Source: Cylicocyclus nassatus
Lineage: Eukaryota > Nematoda > Chromadorea > Rhabditida > Strongylidae
NCBI GenBank assembly: GCA_958299035.1
Contig: CATQJL010000112.1
Location: forward strand, 57,891,823 to 57,955,822
Direction of reading: 5' to 3'
Length of the DNA: 64,000 bases
Shown here: piece by piece, positions 9,719 through 20,929 of the stretch
Layout of the letters: the number at the start of each line of letters is the position of its first letter
Numbering within the stretch: position 1 is the first letter of the stretch
The notes under the pieces: generated by a model
The model's database searches: none
What the model was told of the DNA's origin: nothing
The model's input: the letters and a program-made list of their open reading frames with translations, nothing else
Translations under genes and position numbers: made by a program

Positions 9719-11160
9719 TATATTAGATTATATTACGTTTTACTAGGTTATATTAGCGACGAAGTGTCGTCCATTTGCTTATGCCCCTTTAGTTTCTATG
9801 TGATTTATTCGTTTTTCGCTAACATAAAGATCCGCCTCTGACTTACTTTTATAAGACAGAACATTTACCTTCTATATACTGTAGGAGTACGGTAAGTTTT
9901 ATGAAAACCTTTTGCCATTTTTGGTCTCTCTCACCGTTGGCAGCGCCTAATATCAAGAATGTCCCTCTATACAGGAGTCGGCACCTGTCACATTAGTAAA
10001 TTGTATTGAGACTTCTCCTTAACTTGTGATGCAGGAGGAAAATGATATGTTCTATGCATGCTCGAGAAAAGAAGCAGAAGAAAGAAAAAACAAAAATTGA
10101 AAAACGGTAAAACCAGTATAGACTCTATCGTAGCGTTTAGGCCACGTGATTGCGCTTGGAGCAGCATTGCACCACCATCAAAATTTTTGGATGGTATAAG
10201 CGGAGAGTGGAAGTTTGGATCGGTTTCGGGACTAATACGTAGATTTAAACGAATTGTGTAGCTAGTTCAAAAACTTACTCGGAAAAGAGAAAAATATGAC
10301 TATTTTTCTTGAACGATCACTTTAAGTGATGCAAAGAACATTGTCCCTTTAAACAAGAAATTCAGAGTCGGAGTGTTTTTTCGCTTTTACAAGCTAGCAA
10401 AAAACAGGTAAAACAAAAGTGGGCCAAAGTCTCAAATACAAGGCGACTCTTTTTTTCTCTTCGTGTTTTTGAACTTGTTGCTGCCACTTGGCACTGAAAC
10501 AGTCGGTAAAAATCTACAAGAGTTCATGAAAATCAAATATCCAAATTTGCAGGTACAGCCCAGTGCGCGAACATTATATGATGCTTTATCCACAAAGACT
10601 TTACGTCGGAAACACAAAAGTCTGTGAAAAAGAAGAGGAGCTGTATTGAATGACATTCAAGTTTGTCGGTTGATGTTTTGTGACGCTTGTTTTGTAAAAC
10701 ACGGAATTGGTATCATCAAAAAGTAAATTGAAGATGATTTGATCTAGGAAAGGCAAGCTATAGATGCCAAAAAAAGGATTTAGCACTTTATTCTATTATA
10801 GCCCTCATTACAGTTATTTTAGATTATTGGTAAGGAATGGTATCATGGTTCAAAACTAACTTCGGCTATTTCTTAGTGATTAAAGAACCGACTAGTTTAC
10901 CTTGTTCGTACTGTGAGGATGTTTGTGAGCCGTACACCCCAGCGCGTAAGCACTATATACTTTTTTACTAAAGATTATGCAGGTTCATGTGTTCTCCGGC
11001 TGAGACCTTTGCTTGGTTACGATCCTCATACGGTGGGTAGCCAGTTTACAGTCAAATGTTTCACGAGTCTTTCCATAAATTTTTTGCTTCTCAATAGTTT
11101 ACTAGTTGGCGATTACAACACTTTTAAAATCGGCCACCTATCCAATCGCTTCTATCTTGT
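9719..11160. other. Intron 16 sequence shared with block B
   Basis: No exon found. 9750-10178 matches 27885-28325 and 10193-11160 matches 39858-41440, so these were contiguous before the 11.5-kb insertion in block B. The sequence CAAGCTAT at 10754-10761 is the empty site of the hAT MITE 40444-40797. Confidence 0.6.
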
Positions 11161-11305
11161 ATTTAACTGGATTGGCGGCTGGAAGGCGGGACTAAGATAA
11201 GACTAGAGGAATAATCGAAAACAGAGGAAGACGAAACAGCGTCGCGGGCGAGCGGCCTTGATTAGGTTACAAAGCCCCGCCTTACAGCCGTCAATCCAGT
11301 TGAAT
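11161..11305. repeat. Imperfect-stem repeat, copy 1 (GGCGGGGCTTTGTGACC type)
   Basis: AACTGGATTGGCGGCTGGAAGGCGGG pairs in pieces with the inverted right arm ending CCGTCAATCCAGTT. The core AGCGTCGCGGGCGAGCGGCC is shared with 41443-41605 and 58772-58945. This copy and the 41-kb copy lie within the block duplication; the 58-kb copy is independent, so this is probably a MITE family. Confidence 0.5.
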
Positions 11306-11345
11306 AGGTTGAGTAACAGAAGAGGCGCCTCCTCAGATTGAGAAA

Positions 11346-12338
11346 GGTGCCGCTTGACTCATCACGATACACTCAATCACTCACCCGTATGCCCAGATTT
11401 GCCCGGAATGCCTTTGAAAGTTCCTGCTGCAAAGCGGCGGCACTAGTAACAGAAGTAACACGAGCAACACTGGTAATGCCGGTAAAACGAAAATGGGTAG
11501 CACTGGTAATGTACTGTCAAATCCTACGGTTATAGCATAGAAAAAAGTATTTTCCTCGCCTCCTGCTTCCTTCCCACTATAAAGAAGCTACTGCCACTGT
11601 TACGTACTTATCCAGCCTTTGCAATGATATCTGATCGTTACTTCTATCTCTGTTTTTCTCATTTAGTGCATATCCACTTAGCTAACTTTGTTCTGATAAA
11701 CAAATATGTATGATGACATTGATGTTTTCAGCCGCAATAGATGCAATTGTGATGTAAGCAGTGTTATCCAATTTGATTCAAAAATTTTGCATCCATGCTC
11801 TTACAATTGCAGATGAGTAACTACATTAGAATGGAACTTGAGAGAAGCATTACTGCTCAGTCTTGGCGTGTTTGAATAGAGACAAGATGGAGAAAAGTTG
11901 TTAAAGCTGTCTCTTGCAAATTGGGAAATTTTTTCGCAAACGTTAATTTGCTTCAATAAGTGAAGGCAATATCTTCAGAAATATTAAATCTGCAATTGAA
12001 CTGTAAAGGTGAAGCTGCTTCACTACTGGATATCCGGACGCTTTTTCTAGTTTAAAGCAAATGAAATGAGAATTTTAGTAAACCTTCTCACTGAGAAGAA
12101 CAAAAGAACAAAAACCTGTTACCTTATTCAAGTCAAAAAAACATGAGTCTTATTTAGTGCGTTTAGCAAGTGCTCGATTGAGTTCTTGCTTATTCAGCTC
12201 CGAATGTTCTGCGAAGAATTGAGTATAAAGAAGAATTGAGTATAAAATTATAGTCAGCTACGAGTATTTTGTCATGCGCATGATGTAAACCGCGAATTTC
12301 ATCATAATGTCTCCATAAGAAAACCTGTTTTGCATTAC
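11346..12338. other. Intron 16, no exon; part duplicated at 18 kb
   Basis: 11850-12290 resembles 18040-18420 in the same orientation (for example TTGTTAAAGCTGTCTCTTGC against TTGTCAAAGCTGCCCTTGC), a decayed local duplication. No coding signal was found. Confidence 0.45.
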
Positions 12339-12428
12339 CTGTCGTAGCAGTAATAGTACTTGTTATAGTTGTAGAAGGTACAGTAGAAGTTGTTGTAGTC
12401 GATTCTGTGGTTGTCGTCGTGGTTGAAC
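12339..12428 (-). CDS. Exon 16: Thr-rich linker, 30 codons
   Basis: A 90-bp exon in phase 1-1. The acceptor is ATATCTTTAG and the donor GTAATG. It encodes a Thr/Ser run beginning STTTTTTESTTTT with Val, Pro and Ile interspersed. It follows domain 8 after a 3.4-kb intron filled by foldback elements, and is the counterpart of 16963-17007, which follows domain 7. Confidence 0.68.
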
Positions 12429-12734
12429 CTAAAGATATTTGAATATTAGGAAGAAAGAGTAAAACAATTCTTTATGGATTCGCCGCTGCACTAGTTATTT
12501 ATTAAAATGCAATCTCAGTTTCAGCATTTGACTGCCTTAAAACTTATGACCTTATGTGGTTCTATGCTTCCAAGAAAAAAACGCGTTCCCCTTTGACGTC
12601 CGGAAAAGATCGGTATCACAGAGGATGCCAGTTTTTAAGTTAAATTGATAGTGGTTTCAATGAACAAAGTATGTGGCGTAGCTTGACAACAATCCCATTC
12701 AGGGTCAAGCGTGGGGTGTGGCACGCCACACCTG

Positions 12735-13053
12735 CTCAGACAATCGCCGGGGGCAGGCGGGCACCGGAAAAATAGATTGCTGATCTCTCGCACCCCGCTC
12801 GCGGATTTTTTGGAAAGCAATCAGGACTTTTCGGAAGACCGCTTGCTGAGTTCTCGATTCCTCAGAGATTCAGCAATATATCTGCAAAAGATAAGAGCGA
12901 AAAAAATTTAACAGGCGGTCTCTCAAAAATCCGCTGACTCAGCAAGCGGTCTTCCGAAAAGTCCAGATTGTTTTGCAAAAAATCCGCAAGCGGGGTGCGA
13001 GAAATCAGCAATCTATTTTTCCGGTGCCCGCCTGCCCCCAGCGATTGTCTGAG
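12735..13053. repeat. Foldback repeat, about 120-bp arms
   Basis: CTCAGACAATCGCCGGGGGC at 12735 pairs with GCGATTGTCTGAG at 13041-13053, and the arms remain inverted through the CTTGCTGAG/CTCAGCAAG motifs. The spacer is about 85 bp. It sits just outside the larger foldback 13134-15409. Flanking GGGTCAAGC...GGGGTGTGGCA at 12700-12726 recurs inverted at 15512-15543, so the elements may belong to one nested structure. Confidence 0.65.
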
Positions 13054-13133
13054 TGGGGGTCGTATTGGGGAGTCAGGGGAGGGGGTCCTAGTTGGGTAAT
13101 CTGATAATAGTGGTAACATGATATTCGTATCCT

Positions 13134-15409
13134 ATCCATAATTAGCATGTCAAATAACCCCTGTAGACAAAGTGTGAGCGAATTCTGAAGATTCAGGATA
13201 CTAGGCTATTTAAGTGAAATGGTCAAATTCCAACATGGTTAACTTTTGTTTCAAAGGTGAATTAGCTATCCGTTTTTGCACTCAAGACAAAGCACTACTC
13301 CTTCTTTGTCCACCTCAGGAATCCCGTTTCAGAAGACCTCCAACCTGTGGAATTAGAAGCCAAGCAAAATCTTGTTTTTCCCATTTTTCGCTTTTGATCG
13401 CTGTGCTTTCGCCAAATATTGCTCAGAGCTAAGAAGACTAATCAGGCTCCAGACAGTCCTATGTATCTACAAGGTTTGGGCTATCGATTCATATAAATAC
13501 TGTCCGTTAAAATTGTTTTTTTTATATAGTTAATGGGGTGCGGCACACCCCCTTGAAGGCAGCGTACACCCAAAATCTAAGTTACCGAATTTCCTAGATC
13601 TTTCTATACTCTGTATATACTGGGCCCATAGGAAGACCAACTGCGTTGGTCCGGTCTCCCAATGTTGCTTCTGAGCGGAGAAAACCCTCACTCAATTTTC
13701 TTTCACTCCGCCCCTTTTCTTTCACTCCGCCTCCTCCGGACGAATCCACGACAGCGTAAGCTTCAGTTGCCGTTGCAGTTGCTGTTGCATCTGCAACTGC
13801 AGTTGCAATAGTGCGGTTGCTTTTTGCGGTGCGCCTCCTTCGGGCTGTTGCAGCTGCTGGCATGCCGACGGGGACGAGCAGTTCGAAACTCGTCCGCCTT
13901 TGAAGAGAGGGCCCCCGGAAATTGGGGTTTTCTGGGACTTTCGGAGGATTTCAATGACATAACTGTAATCGAGGCACGGAAAGGCCCCAGAATGACAAAA
14001 ACATCGAAGGTGAAATTTTGGGTGTACGCTGCTTTTAAAGGCAGTGGCTCGGCAAATCACAACCTAGTGAGATCCTCGCTTACCTGGGGTTATTTAATAC
14101 GCTGATCACAAAAATCCACTTTAGAGAGCTCGAAAACGGAGAAAACGAGCGTTTTTCAACCCCCTTCCCTTCAAGATTGGACGAGTGGAGCAAGGCTGAT
14201 GGCGCTGAATCGTTGCGGGACCCAATGATTATAGCATTGCGGCGGGCAGCCTCCAATGGTGAGAAGGAAGTTGCCAACTCGTCCGGGTGCGTGTAAGATT
14301 GGCTTGCGCGTGTAAATTTAAAGGCAGTTTTCTCGATAGGGAAGGCATGCTGTGCAACCGGGATTGCAATGTTTTCTACTTGGACGATAAGGAACCTACT
14401 GCGATAAGATCCTGAGTTGTCAAGTTTTGCCGATCCACTGCCTTTGAAGGCAGCGTCTCGGCAGATTTTGCATTTCCATCTTTTTCATGTTTTGGGCCTT
14501 CTCGACCCGTAGATCCCGAATCTGAGCTTTAAAAGGGGTGAAAAGGCGTTTTTCGGGGCGTTTTTTTTTCGGTGAAAAGGCGTTTTTCGGGGCGTTTTTT
14601 TTCAAGCTCCAAAAGGCAGCTTGGACGAGAATTTCAAAGGAAAGTCGGGAGGCCCTGGCACGAAGACCCTGCTGCCTGCAATTTTGGCTTTGTATAGCGG
14701 GGAAGCGGTTGGGGGGTCCAGCGCCGTCTAGCGGAGAACAAGGTGTTAGGGGAGCGAAAGGAGAAAGGGGAGAGGCCTTGGGCTGCCCCTTTGGCTTGCG
14801 GAGTTCATTCGGCGCGCAATTGCTGTTTTGGTTCACTTGGAGGGCCTTCTATCCATCTGTGCCAAAATCTGAGGTGGGTCAATCTGCCGAGCCGCTGCCT
14901 TTAAAGGCAGCGTCCGAGCAAAATTTTGCCTCTCATATTTCTGCCTTTCCGTGGCCCTGAATGTTGTTGTGAAGTCCAAATTGTTCAAAACCCCCAAAAA
15001 ACCCAATTCTTGGAGACCCTCTCTTCAAGGAGCGGACGAGTTTTGGATTGCTCGTCCCCATCGCGTGCCAGCTTGAGGAGCTGCACTGCACGGATGCAGT
15101 TGCATTGCAGTGTGCAGTGCAACTGCAGCGCAACTGCACACCTGCGTGAGCACTTGTCCTCAGGGGTGGTTTGTGATACGAAGGGGTGGTTTGTGATACG
15201 TATCACAGGCCCGTATCTCCTTTTAGAGGCCACGTCAAAGGATCAGACCAACGCAGATCGAATACTCATGGGCTCCTCTTTACAATTATGTGCTAATCTG
15301 GGTGGATGAATCTTGCCTGGAAGCTGCCTTTGAAAGCTGCGGCCGCCGCAACCTTCGGAATTCGCTCACACTTTGTCTACAGGGGTATTTGACATGCTAA
15401 TTGTGGATA
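13134..15409. mobile_element. Giant foldback element, about 2.3 kb
   Basis: The outer inverted repeat of about 50 bp is near perfect (13134-13185 with 15358-15409; core CCCCTGTAGACAAAGTGTGAG). Further in, 13890-14060 pairs with 14900-15050 (CTCGTCCGC, TTGAAGAGAGGG, CACGGAAAGG), so both arms are hundreds of bp long though diverged. The centre (14030-14460) has a second, inverted copy at 51925-52455. The region is GC-richer than its surroundings. Frames up to 140 codons inside arise from arm symmetry and match no known protein. It lies in the intron between exons 15 and 16. Confidence 0.65.
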
Positions 15410-15794
15410 TGTTGCCCATTATGTTTGACAGGGCCTTCAAGTAATGCTATCTTGAGTGGATAGTTCAGGGGGGGGTCTTATTAGGACAGCAATCAGGGGG
15501 GGGGTGGTAACCAGCGATCGTGTGCCACACCCCTTGCTTGACCCTGATCCCATTATCGCACAAAAGTATGAATTTATACAGAAATAATGTTAGACCCTTC
15601 AGTGTTGTTAGCAGAGTAGACACACTATCTTAGCATCATTTACTTATGAGGCCTTAGAGTAGACTGTGCGATACCCACTGTCAGCTTAGCTGGGTATCAC
15701 CTGCCACCCCTATTTATGAGCATAGTTTTCCACATGGCAAATTTGTTAAGCGACGAAAGCTATCTGACTTTCTAAGAGTAAAAATAGCACTAAC
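15410..15794. other. Intron sequence with GGGGTGTGGCA-type dispersed repeat
   Basis: 15505-15556 contains the inverted counterpart of 12690-12730; related pieces occur near 20030-20060, 47645-47665 and 13530-13550. G-runs near 15470-15500 are assembly-sensitive. No exon is seen. Confidence 0.45.
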
Positions 15795-15862
15795 CTTGAC
15801 ATTTTTTAAGACATTTGTCTCTGAAGAAGTCGAAATATTGCTCTTTCTCGCACCAGTAATAC
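15795..15862 (-). CDS. Exon 15: second half of four-Cys domain 8
   Basis: A 68-bp exon, phase 2 to phase 1, with acceptor ATGTTTCAG and donor GTTAGT. It encodes YYWCEKEQYFDFFRDKCLKK then C, supplying Cys 2-4 with C-x12-C-x3-C. It joins exon 14 over a 54-bp intron. Same length and phases as 17554-17621. Confidence 0.78.
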
Positions 15863-15916
15863 CTGAAACATAATTTTGCTGAAATCAAATTAGCCTAAAC
15901 CGTCTATTTTACGTAC

Positions 15917-15953
15917 CTAGTTTCAAGGAATCTCCACTCTTCGCATTCTGGCA
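15917..15953 (-). CDS. Exon 14: first half of four-Cys domain 8
   Basis: A 37-bp exon, phase 1 to phase 2, with acceptor AAGATTTAG and donor GTACGT. It encodes PECEEWRFLET and supplies Cys 1. Joined to exon 15 it gives a compact 35-codon domain C-x12-C-x12-C-x3-C. Counterpart of 17679-17715 (PDCIEWTYQGI). Confidence 0.75.
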
Positions 15954-16962
15954 CTAAATCTTATATTGTCAATAATTCTTATTTCACTAAGCAATACTAA
16001 TCACAGTTTTCAATTGTTTTAATTCGTTTTTTCACATTATTTGAATTTTTCACTGCATCCACTTTTTTGGCTGAAATTCAAAAGCAAATAATCGCACTCT
16101 TATGGGAACATAGTCTATATATGTGATATGTATCGTCTACATAATACAATGAAACTTGACTATCCAACGTTGAGAAATTGAAAATTTCCCAAATCGAGAC
16201 TCTCAGAAATACTTCAGCGGGGATTAAAATAAAAGACTGAGATTATTATTTTCTTTTTTATTTTGCCCTTTATCAGTGGAGCCCATTCCGCATGTTCACT
16301 GTTGCCTCACAACTAGGAAGAAAGATGATTAGCAGCCTTTCCAATAAAAATTTGAGCGTCAGTTTTTGTTTGCTTGTTAAAAACGGGGTCAGAGAAACTA
16401 GGCATTGTTCATTATGTAATTTTTATATTATGTGACTAACACACGCCAGTGTGTGCCAAGTTGCGGGATGTGTTTAGTAAGGTAATACTAACAAAAGTCA
16501 AACAATTTTTTGAAAAGCCTTAGCCTTGTTAGCTTGCGCTGGCTTTTAACACGCGTCTTTTTTCCACAGATTTGAATTAGTTTTGTGGGGATTCATAGAC
16601 AGTTTGAGTTTTGATACAAGGCAACTATACGTTTTATGGTTCTTACAAGATCAATTTGGGTGCTTTAACGCGCTTCAGAGATAACAAGTGCTTAAAGCTT
16701 CAACTTGATATTTAGCACTACCTTCGGTACTACTCTTCGCCATTGGACAAACATTCATATTCAGAGTTGCAGTAAAAGCAATGCATTGTTATTTTTCACG
16801 AATTGCTCTAAACCTAGGGAGAGGGTGATGTAAAATCACAAAGTTTCTAAAATGCAGCAACCTGCAAGCGTTGAATCTTGTTTCCAAATCAAGTTTAGCA
16901 CATAACTAATAATTTTGCAAGCATACTCATCAAAATGAAATCGACACAGAATACAAACCAAC
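15954..16962. other. Intron 13, AT-rich, nothing recognised
   Basis: AT-rich sequence without element ends, tandem repeats or exon-like frames that I can support. Confidence 0.45.
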
Positions 16963-17007
16963 CTTGTGTCGTACCAGTAACCGTTGATGGTGATGTCGGT
17001 GTTGTCT
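16963..17007 (-). CDS. Exon 13: short Thr/Ser/Pro linker, 15 codons
   Basis: A 45-bp micro-exon in phase 1-1. The acceptor is GGAATTTTAG and the donor GTTGGT. It encodes TTPTSPSTVTGTTQ. It lies between domains 7 and 8 in the position equivalent to the larger linker 12339-12428. The small size and weaker donor lower confidence, but phase and composition fit. Confidence 0.6.
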
Positions 17008-17553
17008 CTAAAATTCCATAACTTAATATTTCAAACCTGCCATGTTATTCATGTTGTTCTAAAATCGTCATATCATAATTTGATAGTCTATTTCAAAACA
17101 CATATTCTAATACATATCCATCATAAAAAATCTTTTTTGTGAGAGATATGTAACACGTAATACTTCATTACTGTTTCGCTAAACTGTCCGTCTCTACTTT
17201 GACCTCAAAAAGATTGCCGGAACAAAAGAAGAGAATGAGAGGGAAGATGCTCAAGTCAAAAGGTGACTGGACGGTTTCTGTTCCAAAATATTCGTTATTC
17301 CACAAGCTCTAATGTTTGTTTGTGTTCTGATGGCTTGTTTCCGCTATTATAACAAAAAATGTGTTAACGTTTTGTGGGTGAAATGAAATCAGCTGTTGAT
17401 GTAGTGTAAAGCTGGTGAAACTTGCAGCTATTCAGTGTAAATGCACATCTGTTGAACTCAACACGTTGGATTGTTTGCCATAGATTTTATGGCAATAATC
17501 TCGATTATAGGAGTAGTGAGAATAATAACGATACGAAATAGTTAAACACTAAC

Positions 17554-17621
17554 CTCGACATTTTTTCATACAAAGGCCGCTGTCCATGTAAACTTCTCTA
17601 TTTTCGTAGCATAGGAACAAT
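17554..17621 (-). CDS. Exon 12: second half of four-Cys domain 7
   Basis: A 68-bp exon, phase 2 to phase 1, with acceptor TCGTTCCAG and donor GTTAGT. It encodes LFLCYENREVYMDSGLCMKK then C and R (C-x12-C-x3-C). Same length, phases and donor as 15795-15862, so this two-exon domain was duplicated as a unit. Confidence 0.76.
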
Positions 17622-17678
17622 CTGGAACGAACTCTATTGCTTGAACAATCATAACGAACACGATACATTTACACTTAC

Positions 17679-17715
17679 AAAATGCCTTGGTACGTCCATT
17701 CAATGCAATCGGGCA
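17679..17715 (-). CDS. Exon 11: first half of four-Cys domain 7
   Basis: A 37-bp exon, phase 1 to phase 2, with acceptor TAAATTTAG and donor GTAAGT. It encodes PDCIEWTYQGI and supplies Cys 1. A 57-bp intron separates it from exon 12. Confidence 0.74.
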
Positions 17716-18711
17716 CTAAATTTAGTATGTCAATTCAATTTTGAGTATAAAACACATAGGTTTTGAACAACGTGCACTCTCCTATGCTTATTTTTTGAGA
17801 TCAGTCTTTTTTTTAATGTGCCCAGTTTTTGCTGGATTGAAGTTTTTGCAACCGCTTGTGTCAGCAAACGCGACAGTCTAATTTAAAAAACGTAACACGC
17901 TTACTGTTGCGAGGGTCTTCTAAGAATTCTTATCGCTCTCTTTTTTGTTACTAACTTATTTTTTCAAAGTACAGAAAAGCAACTCAGATCGAACAAGCCA
18001 CATCTTATAGGCGAATCTCGTCAATCTCTCTATTTTTGCGCAGAAGTCGGAAGTTTTGCAGGTTACAAAGTTGTCAAAGCTGCCCTTGCAAATTGCATAA
18101 TTTCCCTCGCAAATGTCGTTAATTCGCTACGGTAAATAAAGGCTATATCTTCGAAATTTTTGATAGAACAACAAAACTGTCAATAATTGCTTTGCGATGA
18201 GATGTCCGGAAGCTTTTTCGAGTCTGAAGTAAACTATTGAGCTTTTAGTACAAGATATTGCACCTTAAAAGTAGCAAAAATAGCACGAACGGTTGCCTTA
18301 GTTCAAGCCTATGAAAAGATAAGTCTCATTTTGTGCGTCTAGCAAGTGCTAGACTGAGTTTCTGATTACTTGCTCTGAAAGTTCTATGAAGAATGAAATA
18401 TTGAATTGTAGCCAGCTTAAATCATTAGTCAAATAGTTTGTTAGTTCGGTATTGCAAGTGTGCCGCCTCGTTGTGTTTCGGAGAACGAGAATTATACCGC
18501 ACGATACTTTCTAGCAATATGCGGCACTGTGAATAGTTTTTGATCGCGAAGTCCTTTGGAGTATCTGCGCTGTTCAATTCAAAAAAATTCCCCGGTCTTA
18601 TATGCGTGAAATCAGGGTATATTTTCGATAGTCTAAGCTTCGTAATTTGCACTAAAGTGATTTGAGCATGATTGGTCTTTTCTAGTTTGCAGCGGTGGAT
18701 CGAAATTCTTG
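17716..18711. other. Intron 10 (left part); 18040-18420 is a repeat of 11850-12290
   Basis: Contains the second copy of the decayed intron repeat. The 96-codon minus-strand frame at 18425-18715 shows no domain or splice context and is not called. Confidence 0.45.
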
Positions 18712-18895
18712 ACATTTACTTATATGGGTTATAGAAATGTGCAAAAGATTGTTTATTTTTGTAAAAAATCATTATAATTTCTAAAAATATTTGAAAATTC
18801 AAATTAGCTTTGTAAAAAAGTTTTTTTGGAGTGCTGGCTGACGCCACGCACCTTCGTTCAAAAAAATTTGCCCCCCCCCCCGACGAAAATCATGC
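18712..18895. mobile_element. hAT-MITE remnant related to 40444-40797
   Basis: The strings GTTATAGAAATGTGCAAA, TTTTTTTGGAGTGCTGGCTG and ACGCCACGCACCTTCGT followed by a C-run match internal parts of the complete element at 40444-40797. The terminal CAGTGGCG ends are missing here. Confidence 0.5.
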
Positions 18896-20929
18896 GACAC
18901 CTACTGCTTATTTGAGATATTGAAAGCGAAAAATGAAAACAAGATTTTGGCTTGCTCTTTCCTTAACTTGGAGGCTATTTGCAGTAGGATTTCTTAAATA
19001 AGCAAAAAAGGTACTTCTTCGTATTAAGCACAAAAAGAGGTAGTCAACTCATCATCAAAACAAAGTTAACATGATCAAAAATGCCACCTCACTTGAGTGG
19101 CTTAGTTTGAATTACATAATTTGCTGAAACTTGGCCCATGGGCCTAAGGCATACCTCACGCGATTTGGAGATTTGCCAGATTTCTACAAATTTATCGTGC
19201 GCGCTTCTCGAATGCATGGGCGGGTAGCTTGTGTAACTTGTTGCAAATGGCTTAAGTTCTGACGGGAAGAAACGCATTAACGACGAGTTACAGAGAGTGC
19301 TGTTGTGCCAAATCGCGCAGCGACAGGAATCGCACGATGTATGCCTTAGGCCGTAAGGGTTACTTGACATGCTGATTACGAAAACGACGCTTTTACGCTT
19401 TTGTAGATCTTTTATCATGTTTTGACGTATAGGGTATTGGGCCAAAATCAATGTGCTAGTATTTGCAAGGTGTCTTTCCCTGTGGACAAAAGGGCTTCTC
19501 TGCATTTTTACGCCTGGCTGTATGTATCTAAGCATGCATCTATGCGTGAAGAGCAAAATACAGTGAACGGAGCAGCTCGCAGCCCTTTTTTGACAAGTCC
19601 CGCCAGCTCGACAAATGCTGGGTTCTGCTTGAAGTTCGAGAATGCGTGTGAATTGCGACACTTTTGAAAAGTGTGCGGAGCTTGGCAGATTGGCGGGGCT
19701 TGCCTAATAAGGTGGGGCGAACTTGAAATCGCTTGAGGTTTTGCGGTCATTTATGGCTTTTTCTACGCGCTTTAAGAACGAAAAAAGCTTCTTGTAGAAG
19801 GCAATGGAGTGGGTGGAGCTCGCCAAAATAGAAGCGGGGACAATCTTAAATACCTCTTAGCTTGGAATGATCGTCTGAATATAAACTAGAATAATTTGAT
19901 ACCTTAAAATTGGATAGATGCCGAGCACCATTGCGCAGGCGTTGTCATCAACGAGTTAACAATACCATGCTACCAACAAAAATCATCTCAGTGACCCCGT
20001 CAATCTTCTTGATCCCGCAATACGACCCCCGGGCGTGGCATGCCACAACCCCATGCTTGACCCCGAATCTGGTGCACCTATCTTTTCATGGCTAAGGCTA
20101 TACCTCACTTAATTGGCTTCCCTATTTTGACAATACTTCAATCGTTTCAATCTCACGGTAAGTGCACTTCAAATATACGGAAATGCATATCATCCGACTT
20201 CCCAAATATTGCCTGTATGGATTTGCATCTGGCAAACCGCCAAGTGACGTAACAATTACAATTGTCAAGGCAAGTTCTGGGAAACGTTATAGCCAGACAA
20301 TCTTATTTTTTTGCATTTCGCACGATGGAACTTCCTATAAGATAACAGCCCAGGTGACTTTTTCAATGCTGCCGAAGAGCAGTGGAAAGCGTTAAAAAAC
20401 TGAGCTTAATCAATTTTCTGAATCAAAGCCGCCTAAACAGATGTATTTTCAAGATTATGAATGTATGAAAGAAAGCATCAGTATCGTCTTATTTCTTTAC
20501 ACAGGAAAAAAATTTTCTTTCTTTATGACTAGTAGTGCCACCTTAATCAGCTGCTTGCGAAAAACGCATTTTCGAACGATAGCCATGGCCAAGGGCCCCA
20601 TTGGTCCGCAGAGCCGGCTGCGATTGCAGAATCTTCGAGCGGGGCGGAGCAAAGGCGCGCAACCTAACATTTTGCGCGCAAGCATTCTCATTCATTTTTG
20701 TACATCTGTCATTCGGCATTAAGACAAGCCTTGGCTAGAATATAATGTACGCTTCATAACGTAATGTTTCTTTGCTAACCGCGCATTGTAACCCCTACAC
20801 TTTTTATTGGGATGCCCCATAAGTCTTTCATATCTGCATTTTCACCGCCATAAGTCAGTTTAACTGTACTTTTAAAAGGTTGCGAGGTACCATTCTACAG
20901 ATTGAAGCAAACACTACAAAATTACGTTT
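18896..20929. other. Intron 10 continued; decayed dispersed repeats
   Basis: 19125-19165 and 19310-19355 carry inverted copies of a repeat (CGCGATTTGG... / GCAGCGACAGGAATCGCACG) also seen at 950-1010. 20025-20060 carries the GGCGTGGCATGCCAC/GCTTGACCCC repeat found near 12700 and 15530. The frames here, including 190 codons at 19089-19661 on the minus strand, run through these repeats and resemble no protein I know. Confidence 0.4.

Larger units (their letters stand above)
1930..11345. repeat. Segmental duplication block A
   Basis: Matches block B (21030-28325 plus 39858-41690) in the same orientation. Over 5.0-7.5 kb versus 24.1-26.6 kb only scattered differences are visible by eye. Exons 8442-8484, 8239-8327, 7908-8183, 6916-7041, 4017-4065, 3811-3899 and 3331-3753 all have counterparts in block B. 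Relative to B, block A carries extra insertions at 2037-2497, 2617-2963 and 8700-9718; it lacks the one at 23259-23965 and the 11.5-kb insertion. Confidence 0.9.

Noticed and set aside
11392..11520. Minus-strand frame with a GTGAGT donor and some Thr/Val, possible linker exon
   Set aside because: Donor would be phase 0, which breaks the phase-1 rule of all neighbours, and no matching acceptor was found.
13824..15309. Frames of 93-140 codons in the giant foldback
   Set aside because: They mirror each other across the inverted arms and are rich in GC codon bias expected from the repeat alone.
19089..19661. 190-codon minus-strand frame
   Set aside because: Crosses dispersed repeats found at 950-1010 and elsewhere; no protein similarity recognised.
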